Of a stretch of 64,000 nucleotides of DNA, positions 1 to 9,542 are shown one piece after another (the stretch's first letter is position 1; each line of letters opens with the position of its first letter). The position numbers and the translations under genes were made by a program. Location of the stretch: assembly GCA_947487205.1 (NCBI GenBank), contig CANKVU010000020.1, forward strand, positions 1 through 64,000, given 5' to 3'. The stretch is from an uncultured Paracoccaceae bacterium. Lineage in GTDB: Bacteria > Pseudomonadota > Alphaproteobacteria > Rhodobacterales > Rhodobacteraceae. The notes under the pieces are model-generated. The model searched no databases. It saw nothing but the letters and a program-made list of their open reading frames with translations, and had not been told where the DNA came from.

Positions 1-6
1 TCGTAG

Positions 7-444
7 AGTGCGTCTTCCTGTCCATGGAGGGCTATCCTTCGAGAGTTCGGCCCTCCAGGCAAGCCGGGGCGGTTCAGCACGCATGTGGAGAGTGTCTCGG
101 ACGCCCTGATGAGGAACTCGCAGCAGGTGGCCGAGAATGCCAGCCATGTTCTCAATACGGCTCAAGCGGCGCTCGGCAACGAACGGGAGGGGATCGCGCA
201 GTCGATGGAGGCAACCCGGCACGCCCTCCGACAATTGTCCGAAGAAGCGGCCAAGCTCGACGAGATCGACGAGATGCTCGGCCGGGCGCTCTCGGCCTAT
301 GGCAGCCAGCTCGAGGCGGCCCTCGGAACGGCGCAGGATCACGTCACACAGATGCGCGACACGCTGGCACCCGGCCTCGACACCCTGCGCGGCGTGATCG
401 AACAGGCCGAGACCTTCATGCCCGCCCAGAGACGGAGTGCGTAA
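7..444 (+). CDS. zorA: ZorA C-terminal part (Zorya anti-phage motor subunit), 5' end missing or broken
   Basis: This is the 3' end of the gene upstream of zorB. About the last 120 residues are a long helical, coiled-coil-like tail rich in Gln, Ala and Glu. In the Zorya family such a tail follows the MotA/TolQ-like membrane helices of ZorA and projects into the cytoplasm. The membrane part is not visible here. The frame has a TAG stop at 4–6, and residues encoded by about 7–75 (Gly/Pro-rich) do not look like the helical tail, so the gene may be broken by a frameshift or junction just inside the window. A GTG at 85 is the first possible internal start but is unlikely to be the real one. The stop overlaps the zorB ATG by one base. 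The assignment rests mainly on position and tail character. Confidence 0.6.
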   Translation, partial: SASSCPWRAILREFGPPGKPGRFSTHVESVSDALMRNSQQVAENASHVLNTAQAALGNEREGIAQSMEATRHALRQLSEEAAKLDEIDEMLGRALSAYGSQLEAALGTAQDHVTQMRDTLAPGLDTLRGVIEQAETFMPAQRRSA

Positions 445-1565
445 TGCGCGCCCAGGCTCGCAGGGTCCTGCGCGAGGAGGAGGAGGAGAGCGCCTTCGTC
501 TCCATGACCGACATGACCGTCGGATTCCTCTTCATCATCATGATCCTCCTCGTCTTCTTTGCCAGCCAGGTCCGCTCGCAGGACGTGGTCGAGCGCACCG
601 CCTATGACGCCCTCCTCGCCGATCGCGATCGGTGGCAAACGCTCGCGGAGGACCGGGCCGCGGAGGTCGCCCGCCTGAGTGCCGAGCGGGACCAATTGAT
701 CGCGGTCCGGGATGTTCTGGCCCGCGATCTCGTCGAGGCGCGTGAGGAAATGAAGCTCCTGGAGTCCCGGATCGCGGAGTTGCGCGCTCGCATCGCGACG
801 CTCGAGGACAGGGCCGCCATGCTCGGCCAACAACTGAAAAAGACGCGGGAAGAACTCCGCCAGGCCCTCCGCGAAAGCTCGGATCTCCAGATGGAAATCG
901 CACGCCTCGCAGAGGAGGTGAAAGCCCGAGATGCCCGGATCGCCGAGCTCGAGGCCTATCTCGCACGGGTGGCGGACACGCGGCGCGCGATCCTCCTTCG
1001 GCTGCGGCAGGCGATCCTGTCCGATTTTCCCGAACTGAAGGTCGAGCTGAGCGAGGAGAGCGATGCGCTCCGGTTCCAGGGGGAAGGCCTGTTCGTGTCG
1101 GGTCGCTCCTCGCTGACCGCGGACAAGCAGGCCATCGTCTCGCGCCTCGCCGAGAGGCTGGACGAAGTGCTGCCCTGTTTCACGGTGGGGCCCCGATCCG
1201 GCTTCGGCGAGTCCTGCAATCCGGGGGCGGTCATGATCGAGGCCGTCCAGATCGAGGGGCATACAGACGACGTGGGGAGCGATGCCCTGAACCGCACCCT
1301 GTCGACGGCGCGGGCCAACACGACCTTCTTCGCCATGACCGAGGCGGCGGCCGAGGTGATGGAGCATCGCAACCTGAAGGGTCAGCCGGTGCTCTCGGTC
1401 GCCGCCTATGGTTCGGACCGGCCGGTCACGACGAACTTGACGGCGGCAGGACGGGCGACCAACCGGCGCATCGACCTGAGATTCATCATGGTCACGCCGC
1501 GGGACACCAACGGGATTGCCGCCATCCGAGACGCCCTGAAGGGCCTGGTCGGGGTGGAGCGATGA
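444..1565 (+). CDS. zorB: ZorB, OmpA/MotB-like stator subunit of Zorya defence
   Basis: A 373-residue inner-membrane protein with a short acidic cytoplasmic N-terminus and one membrane helix at about residues 24–41. Asp23 sits just before the helix, in the place of the ion-binding Asp of MotB-type stators. A long coiled coil follows (about 50–190), then a C-terminal OmpA-like peptidoglycan-binding domain (about 200–360) with an EGHTDD motif near residues 271–276. In Zorya, ZorA and ZorB form an ion-driven, peptidoglycan-anchored motor that senses infection. The ATG at 444 is chosen because it overlaps the preceding stop (TAATG) and gives the usual short N-terminus. The reading frame is open upstream to position 24, but that extension is a shadow of zorA. 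The stop overlaps zorC (ATGA). Confidence 0.9.
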   Translation: MRAQARRVLREEEEESAFVSMTDMTVGFLFIIMILLVFFASQVRSQDVVERTAYDALLADRDRWQTLAEDRAAEVARLSAERDQLIAVRDVLARDLVEAREEMKLLESRIAELRARIATLEDRAAMLGQQLKKTREELRQALRESSDLQMEIARLAEEVKARDARIAELEAYLARVADTRRAILLRLRQAILSDFPELKVELSEESDALRFQGEGLFVSGRSSLTADKQAIVSRLAERLDEVLPCFTVGPRSGFGESCNPGAVMIEAVQIEGHTDDVGSDALNRTLSTARANTTFFAMTEAAAEVMEHRNLKGQPVLSVAAYGSDRPVTTNLTAAGRATNRRIDLRFIMVTPRDTNGIAAIRDALKGLVGVER

Positions 1566-2875
1566 GAGGATCGGACGCCCTGCGCCAGCCGGTCTCCCTC
1601 GTGGCCCGGGTCGTCCCGCCGATCGCGCCCATCGCCAAGTCGGTCGAGCGGATCACCGCGCGCTGGCCCGACGTGATCGTGGTGCCGGAGGAGAGGGACC
1701 GCGAAGCGCTCGCCATGGAAATGCTGCTGCGGGTGACGCGGTGGTCCTGGCAGGACGTGAAACTGGCGCGCGTGATGAGCGCCGCGGTCGCGATCTTCGA
1801 CCGGGACCGGCGGGACCGGCGCGACCTCGCGCCGGTCCGAGCCTTCTACATCGAGGAAACACGCCTCACGGATAGCCCGACCTTTCTCAAGGGCATGGTG
1901 GAGGTCTATCTCGACAGCTTCGACCCTGAGGCCTCGCACACCGAAAGGCTTGCGCCGGCTCTCTCGCACCGGGCTTCCGACTTCGACGGGCGGACGGCCG
2001 CGCTTCACGGGGCCCTCCCTGCCCTCTTCAAGCCAGCCCAGGCGCCCAAGGCCCTCGCGGCCGTGATGCGCGACGCGGAGAAGCCCTATGCCAGGCTCAA
2101 GGACATGGGCTTCCGGTCTCCGCACGGGGCGGGTCTGGCGCGGTGTGCCCACAGGCACTTCATACGTGAGCTCGCGCCGGACTTGCGCCGCCGAGAGACG
2201 CAGCGGAAGCTGTTCGCCTGGCTGGCACCGTCCCCGATGCGCGTGCTGGAGAGCGACGCGGGTCTTGCGGTGGAAGCGCTGCTGCGGGCCTGGGGAGACG
2301 AGATGCCGCCGGACGACGTTCGCGGCGAGATCAGCGAGTTCATCGTCTCGGCCTACAACGATCCCCGCACGCACAGCGGCGGGATCTGGTCGGGGTTCGA
2401 CGCGGGGCTGAAAGCCATTCTCCTGCGCTGGCTCACGAAGCAGGACATGCTCTTCTTCTGCGACATGGTGACGGCCACGCAGTCCAACCACATGTGGGCC
2501 CCGCGACGCGACTTCTGGCTGGGGCTCTACGAGGACGGGCGCATCGACGAGGCCTGGGTCGCCTTCGGCGCCTCCGCGCGAGACTATGCGACGCGGAACC
2601 TTTTGCGCGCAGGCACCAGCGATATCGGCCGCAGATTCGGACACCAGCATGACCGCGGCGGCAGCACGTCGCTCCTCGTCATGCGGATCGGCAACAAGAT
2701 CGTCGTGGACGGGTGCCACAGCTACAAGACCCACATCTTCCGGCGCGACGATCCCAACGCCCCGCAACTCTATGGCCAGCAGTATTACTGCGACAGGATC
2801 ATGCGCCGCTCGAAAAACTCGAAACCGCACAACTCGATCCCGGCCTGGTCGGACTGGGTGATGCGCAATGTCTGA
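1562..2875 (+). CDS. zorC: ZorC, EH-signature-domain protein of type I Zorya
   Basis: A soluble protein of 437 residues with no signal peptide or membrane helix. It lies between zorB and a SNF2-type helicase, which is the diagnostic gene order of type I Zorya. The C-terminal part (about 330–430) is rich in Trp, Tyr, His and Cys and contains a GNKIVVDGCHSYKTHIF stretch typical of the 'EH signature' domain. ZorC is described for the family as a DNA-binding effector partner acting with ZorD once the ZorAB motor is triggered. The start overlaps the zorB stop by 4 bp and the end overlaps zorD by 8 bp, so translation is coupled. Length and integrity look normal. The call leans on context, because the sequence itself has few textbook motifs. 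Confidence 0.85.
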   Translation: MRGSDALRQPVSLVARVVPPIAPIAKSVERITARWPDVIVVPEERDREALAMEMLLRVTRWSWQDVKLARVMSAAVAIFDRDRRDRRDLAPVRAFYIEETRLTDSPTFLKGMVEVYLDSFDPEASHTERLAPALSHRASDFDGRTAALHGALPALFKPAQAPKALAAVMRDAEKPYARLKDMGFRSPHGAGLARCAHRHFIRELAPDLRRRETQRKLFAWLAPSPMRVLESDAGLAVEALLRAWGDEMPPDDVRGEISEFIVSAYNDPRTHSGGIWSGFDAGLKAILLRWLTKQDMLFFCDMVTATQSNHMWAPRRDFWLGLYEDGRIDEAWVAFGASARDYATRNLLRAGTSDIGRRFGHQHDRGGSTSLLVMRIGNKIVVDGCHSYKTHIFRRDDPNAPQLYGQQYYCDRIMRRSKNSKPHNSIPAWSDWVMRNV

Positions 2876-5800
2876 ATTCCGGTTCACCCACAGCGTCACC
2901 GATGAGGGTGTCGAAATCCTCTTCCCCGCGGCGAAGCGCGGCCTGCTGTCCCGCCTCGTGGGCGGGGCGACACCGCCCTCCTCCTTCGGCAATCTCCCCG
3001 AGGACCACCGCGATGCCCTTTTCGCGATCGGTGACCTGCGCGCCTGGGGGGACCAGCACGAGGGAGAGTTGGAGATCGGCGACGATCGGATTCGCGCCTC
3101 CCACGACGCGATCGCAAGCCTGTCGTCCGGGGCCGCGCGGGCGCTCGACTTTCCCGCCGACGTGCATCTCACGCTCCGCACGGATGTGACGGGCACGCTG
3201 GGCCATCCGGATTTCCGTCTGGCCTACGAGTGGGTGGATACAGGGCGGCGGGTGGTGCCGACCCGGCGGGGTGCCTTGCTGTCGACGAGCGACGGACCTC
3301 GTCGACTTCCCCTCTGGATTAAGCGCGCCCTCGACCTCGCCGACGGGTTCGATGCCGGGCGCCCCGTGGAAGACCACTGGAAGACCCTCGCGGAGTTCCG
3401 CCGGGCCCTCGACCCGGGCGAAGCCGGCGCGGAGGAGATCCCCACAGGTCGGGACACGCCCCAGACAGCAATGACCGCCTTCCTGCGCGGGCTCGAGGTC
3501 CGCATCGCGAACCGTTTCTCGATCGCGCCCGATGCAACGCTCGGGCAATTCGATGTGGTCCCTTACTCGGCGCACCGTCTTGAGGATTACGGTGTCCCCG
3601 ACGGTGAGATTTCGGAAACCGATGCGGAACTGACGGGCGAGGCGCTGGCCGCGTTCCAAGAGCGGCTCCGCAGTCGCGGGGCGCGGCCGGCCTACCAGCT
3701 CGGCAACAACAGCTACCTCGTCATCAACGAGGAAAGCCGGCCTGTGCTGGAGGAAATCGCGCGCGTGCAGCGGGCCGGTCGCGCCGAGAGGCAGGCCTTC
3801 GTGCGCAATCCGCAGGTATTTCTCTCCGAGGCAATCGGACGGCACCTGAGAGAGACTGACGCCTTCGACGGGGTCGACGCCCAAGGCCAGGAAGAGATGG
3901 TCGAGGCGGCGACGCGGGGGACATTCATCGAGAGCCGCGAATATTCCGCGCGCGTCACCGGCACCACCGTCTACGAACGCCCCGCCCCCTCCATCGAGGG
4001 CAGCGGCACGGCGTGGTTGCCGGAGGTCTTCAGCGAGGCCGTGAAGGAGGCGATCACGCGGATGCCGACGGCGGAGCTGGAGGCGTTGAGGGAACATATG
4101 GCGAGGACCCTCGAAGAGGGAACGCCCACACCGGCCCGCGTTGGCGGTGAAGATGTGCAGGTCACTCCGGAGAGGCTGGCCGAGGTGGAGGGCGTGCTCG
4201 CCGCGCGACGGGAGGATCGGGCGCCGGACACGGAGGCCCCGCAGGACGACGTGGAGCCCGAGACACCGGGAAGGATCATTCTCGACGCGCTCGACAACTC
4301 GGAAGATCTCACTTGGCGCGCCGACCTGATCCCGAGGGTACCGGGCCTTGTCCCCGGCGTTCCAGACACCATCGTTACGCCCCTTCGACAGCATCAGGTG
4401 GAAAGCTTCGACTGGGCAACCCGGGCGTGGCGCAGCGGATTGCCCGGTATCCTGAACGCGGATGAGCAGGGGCTCGGCAAGACGCTCCAGACGATCGCCT
4501 TTCTGAACTGGCTCCAGGCACACATGGAGACCGCCGGCTCCGAGGAACGCGGGCCGATCCTGGTCGTCGCGCCGACCTCTCTCCTCAAGACATGGGAAGC
4601 GGAGGTCGAACGCCACGTCGCGCCGCGCAGGTTCGGCCACCTCGTGCGGCTCTACGGCTCCTCCCTGGCGGGGCACAAGATCGCGGCGGCCCGCGGCACG
4701 GAAACCGACACCGGCCTTCCGCTCCTCGACCTTGCCTGGCTGGAAGAGGCCATCGCGGAAGGACGGGCGCACCGGTACTGGTTCCTGACCACCTACACGA
4801 CGCTTGCGAATTTCCAGCATTCCCTCGGGGGCATCCGCTTCTCGGCCCTGGTGATGGACGAGATCCAGAACATCAAGAACAAGGACACGATCGCGTCGAA
4901 GGCGGCCGAGGCGATGAACGCGGATTTCAGGATCGGTCTCACCGGCACGCCGATCGAGAACTCCACGATGGATCTCTGGACCATCATGGACCGGTTGGTG
5001 CCCGGTGCCCTGGGGTCCGGTCGCGAGTTCCGATCCCGCTACGGCACGCCCGGCGAGGCCAACATGGCGGAACTGCACGCACGGGTGTTCCAGCCGCAGG
5101 GGCCCTATCCTGCCATCGGCCTCCGCCGCCTGAAGGATGAGGTGGCCACGGATCTGCCCAGGAAGACCCGCCTCATGCATCCGCGGCTCATGCCCCCCTC
5201 GCAATCCACGGCCTATGACGCCGCCCGGAAGAACCTGGTGATCGGAGGGGCGGGTGCCGCACTTAAGATGCTCCACCATATCCGGTCCGTCTCCGTCCAT
5301 CCCGCGCTTCACAGCGTGGAATCCCCGCCGGACTTCGTCGCCATGAGCGCCCGGCTCTCGGCGGTGATGGAGGTGCTCGAGCGGATCGCGGCGACGCGGG
5401 AACGGGCACTGGTCTTCATCGAGCACCGGGACATGCAGTTCCGCTTCGCGGAGCTTCTCCGCCACTATTTCGGCCTCGACCGGGTGGACGTGATCAACGG
5501 CGCGACACCGATCCCGCGGCGGCAGGCGATCGTCGAGCGGTTCCAGCAACATCTCCAGGAGGGCGCGGGACGGTTCGACGTGCTGGTTCTGGGACCGAAG
5601 GCGGCGGGGACCGGGCTGACCCTCACCGCGGCCACGCACGTGATCCACCTGTCGCGCTGGTGGAACCCCGCCGTCGAGGAGCAATGCAACGACCGCGTCC
5701 ACCGGATCGGCCAGGTGAGCCCGGTGACCGTGCACGTACCGCTGGCGATCCATCCCGGATATCGCGAACAATCCTTCGACTGCCTGCTTCAGAGCCTCAT

Positions 5801-6008
5801 GCAGAGAAAGCGACGCATGGCGGCCCAGGCCCTCTGGCCGATGGGAGACACCGGCGAGGATCTCGCGGGCCTGCAACACGGCCTCGGGACGGAGCAGGAT
5901 GAACGCTCCGGCGGTGACATCCTCGGCGAGACGATGCGCGCGGTCTTCGAGCGGGACGGTCTTTCCGCCCCGGTCCCGGACCGAACCGGTGCCTTCCCGA
6001 TCGCCTGA
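2868..6008 (+). CDS. zorD: ZorD, SNF2-family helicase/nuclease effector of type I Zorya
   Basis: A cytoplasmic protein of 1046 residues. The N-terminal half (about 1–490) has no recognisable motifs. The C-terminal half is a complete SNF2 ATPase: Walker A in ADEQGLGKTLQT (about 530), motif II as MDEIQN (about 663), motif III LTGTPIEN (about 685), and motifs V/VI near 915–948 ending in VHRIGQ. It is the DNA-processing effector of Zorya, thought to attack invading DNA after the motor signals. The DEIQ variant of motif II is acceptable for SNF2 proteins. The open frame is continuous, so this gene looks functional. It overlaps zorC by 8 bp and is the last gene of the zor unit; a 166-bp gap follows. 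Confidence 0.9.
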   Translation: MSEFRFTHSVTDEGVEILFPAAKRGLLSRLVGGATPPSSFGNLPEDHRDALFAIGDLRAWGDQHEGELEIGDDRIRASHDAIASLSSGAARALDFPADVHLTLRTDVTGTLGHPDFRLAYEWVDTGRRVVPTRRGALLSTSDGPRRLPLWIKRALDLADGFDAGRPVEDHWKTLAEFRRALDPGEAGAEEIPTGRDTPQTAMTAFLRGLEVRIANRFSIAPDATLGQFDVVPYSAHRLEDYGVPDGEISETDAELTGEALAAFQERLRSRGARPAYQLGNNSYLVINEESRPVLEEIARVQRAGRAERQAFVRNPQVFLSEAIGRHLRETDAFDGVDAQGQEEMVEAATRGTFIESREYSARVTGTTVYERPAPSIEGSGTAWLPEVFSEAVKEAITRMPTAELEALREHMARTLEEGTPTPARVGGEDVQVTPERLAEVEGVLAARREDRAPDTEAPQDDVEPETPGRIILDALDNSEDLTWRADLIPRVPGLVPGVPDTIVTPLRQHQVESFDWATRAWRSGLPGILNADEQGLGKTLQTIAFLNWLQAHMETAGSEERGPILVVAPTSLLKTWEAEVERHVAPRRFGHLVRLYGSSLAGHKIAAARGTETDTGLPLLDLAWLEEAIAEGRAHRYWFLTTYTTLANFQHSLGGIRFSALVMDEIQNIKNKDTIASKAAEAMNADFRIGLTGTPIENSTMDLWTIMDRLVPGALGSGREFRSRYGTPGEANMAELHARVFQPQGPYPAIGLRRLKDEVATDLPRKTRLMHPRLMPPSQSTAYDAARKNLVIGGAGAALKMLHHIRSVSVHPALHSVESPPDFVAMSARLSAVMEVLERIAATRERALVFIEHRDMQFRFAELLRHYFGLDRVDVINGATPIPRRQAIVERFQQHLQEGAGRFDVLVLGPKAAGTGLTLTAATHVIHLSRWWNPAVEEQCNDRVHRIGQVSPVTVHVPLAIHPGYREQSFDCLLQSLMQRKRRMAAQALWPMGDTGEDLAGLQHGLGTEQDERSGGDILGETMRAVFERDGLSAPVPDRTGAFPIA

Positions 6009-6044
6009 AGGGGAGATCGAATGGATGAACGGCAGTCGATCCGT

Positions 6045-6073
6045 CACTCATGCGTCAGGCATCTCGATGAGTG
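6045..6073. terminator. Weak hairpin after zorD
   Basis: CACTCAT and ATGAGTG pair across a 15-base loop, 37 bases after the zorD stop. No T-run follows, so it is a poor intrinsic terminator, but it is the only obvious structure in the zorD–ankyrin gap. Confidence 0.25.
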
Positions 6074-6174
6074 AGCCCGCCCGGACCGTGTATGGACAGG
6101 GCCGCCTTCGTTTCGGATGATCGGCAAGCCGATCTCGGTACATTCTGATATGATACAAGCATTTTCGAGGCCTG

Positions 6175-7095
6175 ATGCCCCCACCATTCCGTTGGCTCCT
6201 GACGCTGCCGATCTTCCTGGCGCCACTCGTCTGTTCGGCAGACCCTTCCGACGAGGCATGCCCCGAGTGGCTCACCTCGGAATTCCAGGCCTCCGCCGCT
6301 GGCGCCGATATCGAACGCTGCCTCGCCGCGGGCCGGCGCGTCGACGAGCGCACCGAGGACGGCGAGACTCCCTTGCACCTCGCCGCGGCGACGGCCGATC
6401 GCAGCGAGGTTGTCCGAACCCTCCTCGCCAATGGCGCGGACGTCTCCCTAACAACCGCCGACCGCCGGACGCCGCTCGACGTGGCGGCGGCCGAGGCCGA
6501 GGATGCCGCCGTCATCTCGCTGCTCGTGGCCTGGGGGGCGGATCCGGGGGCACGTCTTTCAGACGATGCATGCCGGTGGTATGAGTTGACGACTTGCGCC
6601 GCCACGGCACTGCATCTCGCGGCAAGTCGGCCGAACGGTGCCGACATCATGGCAGCCCTCATCGCGAGCGGGGCCGACATCGACGCCGTCGACGCCGAGT
6701 GGCGAACGCCCTTGCACCTGGCGGCCGCGAACGCTGGCCTGGACGAGGTCAGGCTCCTGCTCCAGGCAGGGGCCGACATCACCTCGGAGGACGCGGAGTA
6801 CGAGACCCCCCTCCATGAAGTTGCGCGGCGACCCGACGCTTCGCCCGACGTGGTCTCGGCGCTTCTCGAGGCCGGGGCTTCTCCCGATGCGCGGGCAAAC
6901 GAAGACAAAACGCCCCTGATCCTGGCCTCCTATTACTCACTGTCGCCGGCGGTACACGTTCTCCTCCTGCAAGTGTCCGAAGTGCCCTGCTTTGAAACTG
7001 AAACCGGCTGGTCAGCCCTGGCCGCCTACGAGAAGAACTCTGCGCTCGAGAAGGACGCGCGGTACTGGGAACTCCACGAAAGGTGCCGTGATTGA
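6175..7095 (+). CDS. Secreted ankyrin-repeat protein
   Basis: A protein of 306 residues. It starts with a signal peptide (hydrophobic core LLTLPIFLAPLVC, with the Cys–Ser–Ala region near residues 20–22 as the likely cleavage or lipobox area), so it is expected in the periplasm or on a membrane. Residues about 45–270 are five to six ankyrin repeats with recurrent TPLHLAA and GADI motifs. Several Cys residues (for example in CRWYELTTC) could form disulfides, which fits an extracytoplasmic site. Ankyrin repeats bind proteins, and the partner is unknown. The gene lies 166 bp after zorD on the same strand, in AT-richer upstream DNA that could hold its own promoter (TATGAT at 6149–6154). It ends overlapping the region of the next gene. 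It is not a canonical Zorya component. Confidence 0.8.
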   Translation: MPPPFRWLLTLPIFLAPLVCSADPSDEACPEWLTSEFQASAAGADIERCLAAGRRVDERTEDGETPLHLAAATADRSEVVRTLLANGADVSLTTADRRTPLDVAAAEAEDAAVISLLVAWGADPGARLSDDACRWYELTTCAATALHLAASRPNGADIMAALIASGADIDAVDAEWRTPLHLAAANAGLDEVRLLLQAGADITSEDAEYETPLHEVARRPDASPDVVSALLEAGASPDARANEDKTPLILASYYSLSPAVHVLLLQVSEVPCFETETGWSALAAYEKNSALEKDARYWELHERCRD

Positions 7096-7115
7096 AACGG
7101 GCCGCGGGCAGATCC

Positions 7116-7946
7116 ATGGTCAAGCTTCTTCGAGCGGGGACCACGGCCGTGCGCCGCGTCACGGTTCTCCTCGTCGTTCTGGGCCTGCTGGCGTTCAACG
7201 TGGCCTCCTTCGCGGTCGCGCCGATCGCGGAGGCCATGATGGACCTGACGCGGCGCCTGGCCCTGTCGCCGGCCGTGGCCGCCGCGGCAGACCTGACAGA
7301 GGCGCAAAGACGCGCGGCCGATCTCGAAACCGACAATCGCCGGCTCCGCACCAAGGTGAGAGGCGTCGAGCGTCGGGCAAAGCAGGCCGAGGCTCGCGCG
7401 GCGCGGCTGGCCCAGCCGAACCGGACCCTCGCGCAAGAGAGGCAAGTGATGTCGGCCCGGGCCGTGCGTCTCGCCGATAGGCTCGACGACGCGGAAACGC
7501 GTCTGGCGCGACGACTCGATCAGGCTGATGAGATCACGGCCAGAATTGCGCGCAGGTCGGCGCAAAACGCGTCTCGCAACATCGCCGCGATACCCCTGGA
7601 AAGCCTCCCCGTCGCGGGCGCCCTGACGATCGCGGGCGTCACTGCACTCGAGGTAGCCGACGCGTGTCGCACGATTTCCGACATGGAGGCCTTGCGGAGC
7701 CTCGCCGGCATTCCGCCTCTCGATCCGGGCATCGTCCTCCGGACCTGTTCCCTCGTGACGCCGTTGCCCGAGCTGCCGCGGAACATGACCATTGCGGAAT
7801 GCCGACGCCATGCCGACGAAATCCATGTCGAGCTTGGCGAAGACGCGGCACGAACCGTCGAGGACCAATGCGACTGTCTCGAACTTCCCGACGGGTGTCC
7901 CGCCCCCGTGGCGGAGCGATCGTCGGAGCCCGCGCCCCTGCCCTGA
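7116..7946 (+). CDS. Membrane-anchored coiled-coil protein of unknown function
   Basis: About 276 residues. A basic N-terminus is followed by one membrane helix (about residues 12–35), then a long heptad-rich Arg/Ala/Glu coiled coil (about 55–155). After that comes a short hydrophobic patch (LPVAGALTIAGVTALEV) and a Cys-containing C-terminal tail of about 100 residues. No enzyme motif is visible. The ATG at 7116 is preferred; a TTG at 7092 would overlap the ankyrin gene's stop and is an alternative coupled start. It is probably co-transcribed with the ankyrin gene, and both proteins may sit at the inner membrane or periplasm. Base use looks like that of its neighbours. I do not recognise the family. 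Confidence 0.65.
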   Translation: MVKLLRAGTTAVRRVTVLLVVLGLLAFNVASFAVAPIAEAMMDLTRRLALSPAVAAAADLTEAQRRAADLETDNRRLRTKVRGVERRAKQAEARAARLAQPNRTLAQERQVMSARAVRLADRLDDAETRLARRLDQADEITARIARRSAQNASRNIAAIPLESLPVAGALTIAGVTALEVADACRTISDMEALRSLAGIPPLDPGIVLRTCSLVTPLPELPRNMTIAECRRHADEIHVELGEDAARTVEDQCDCLELPDGCPAPVAERSSEPAPLP

Positions 7947-8474
7947 GCAACGGCCGGCACGCGCCGCGGAATCTCTTTGCCACCCATCCGCGGCCTCGGG
8001 GTGCCGCACGTCGGCCCGGAACTCCTGTACACCGACCAGGACAGCCGCTCTTGCCATGGTGCACCGGGTACGGCACATCTGGGAACACACCGCCGGATTC
8101 GATCCGGACTCGGAGGAGAATTTCCTTTGATTTCCAGAGGTGTTTGCTGGCTGGCACCTGCCCCTACCGCCGGAGCCAATTCCCCCAAGTAGCTGAAAAC
8201 ACACGACTTCCCGAGTGAAGTTGCAGCGCGGCCGCCTCTGGCACGATTCCTGTCCCTCCGCCTGGCACAAACGCTGGCACGAGGAGTCGGAGCGCTGCGC
8301 GCCCATCGCATCACCCAACCCCATCTCGAATACCGCCTCTCCGGCTTCCACTGGCGCCGGCGCTGGCCGCAACGGTTTCTGACGTTCCGCGACCCGCCAA
8401 AAAAATGTCACTGCTCTTTTCGCTCAGTTCCCACGTCTTCCCCGACGCGAAGGCGCTCGGCGCTAGGCGGGTCG
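7947..8474. other. Non-coding stretch between the defence island and decayed genes
   Basis: No open frame here looks like a real protein. The sequence is slightly less GC-rich than its neighbours. It contains a hyphenated palindrome (CCGGAT at 8093–8098 with ATCCGG at 8102–8107) and several dispersed TGGCAC hexamers. I see no RNA gene or promoter I can defend. Confidence 0.4.
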
Positions 8475-9534
8475 AACCAGCACCGCAACGTTTTCTTCCG
8501 CGACACCAACGTGACCGAGATGCCCTACTCGTCGAACGAGGGGGCCGATCCCGAGATGCTCTGGGCCTGGATGCAGACCCAGCGCGACGATGGCAAGATG
8601 GTCTTTGCCATCCCGCATACTTCGAACGAATACAAGGGATTGCTCTTTGCAGAAGCCAGCCTGACCGGCGTGCCGATCGGACAGAAGTACGCCGAGACCC
8701 GCTCCTCGACGGAGCCGCTGATCGAGATGATGCAGGTGTAGGGCAACTCCGAGGTGGTGCCGAATTTTTTGACCCAATGACGAGTTCGCCGATTTCGAGA
8801 ACGCCGTGTCGATCCAACGCTTCAACGGCCGCGGCCTCGTGAAGGAGGGCTTCGTGCGCTACGGGCTCGGGCGCGGCATCAAGTACAACGATGTCAGCCC
8901 CGGTGCGCTGACCGCGGTCTGGGCCGAGTCCAACACCCGCAGCGCGATCTGGGATTCCAAGCTGGCGAAAGACACCTTCGCCACCTCCGGCCCGCGGATG
9001 AAGGTGCAAGTCTTCGCGGGGCAAGGCTTCGCCGAGAGCTACGACAGCTACGACGCCATGGTCACCGACGGCTACGGCAAGGGCGTGCCGATGGGCGGCG
9101 ACTACACCGGAATCGAGGCGCCGCAGTTCCTTATCTGGGCGATGAAGGACCCGATCGGACCGAACCTCGACCGTATCCAGATCATCAAGGGCTGGTACGA
9201 GGACGGCGAGATGAAGGAAACGATCTACGACGTCGTGGCCTCCAGCGACCGGCTGCAGGCCGATGGCAGCGTCATGCCCATCGATGCCCCGATCAAAATG
9301 GAGACAGGTGAGTTCAACGCCGAGAAGGGCGATCCCGAGCTGATGACGGTCTGGAGCGATCCGGACTGGAACCCCGACGTCGAGGCCTTCTACTACGCCC
9401 GCGTGCTGCAGCTGCCGACAGCGCGCTGGACGCTCTACGACGAGCTGCGCGAGGGGGTGAGCCACCCCGAGGACGTCAAACGCGAGTTAGTCGAGCGCGC
9501 CTGGGCTTCGCCGATCTGGCACGGGGTGAGCTGA
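8475..9534 (+). pseudogene. DUF3604 family protein, truncated and frameshifted
   Basis: Two frames together give the C-terminal half of a DUF3604 protein. The first (from 8475) reads NQHRNVFFRDTNVTEMPYSS and on to PLIEMMQV, then meets an in-frame TAG at 8739–8741. A one- or two-base loss near 8765–8780 moves the reading to a second frame, which runs from about 8806 to the stop at 9534 with long family-like stretches (VKEGFVRYGLGRG, GVPMGGDY, ARVLQLPTARW). The N-terminal several hundred residues are missing upstream. In related bacteria this family is typically exported and encoded next to a PpiC isomerase and a HupE protein, which is the order of the remnants here. The gene is clearly dead. 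Confidence 0.8.
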
Positions 9535-9542
9535 GGCGCCCC

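Noticed and set aside
24-443. N-terminal extension of the zorB frame (140 residues)
   Set aside because: It overlaps the zorA tail entirely, has no domain content, and the ATG at 444 overlaps the zorA stop as expected for coupled genes.
2799-6047. Open minus-strand frame of over 1000 codons opposite zorD
   Set aside because: Antisense shadow caused by high GC; it has no domains, while the plus strand encodes a complete SNF2 helicase.
8140-8290. Repeated TGGCAC hexamers as a sigma-54 promoter
   Set aside because: None is followed at the right spacing by a TTGC-type half, and no gene starts just downstream.
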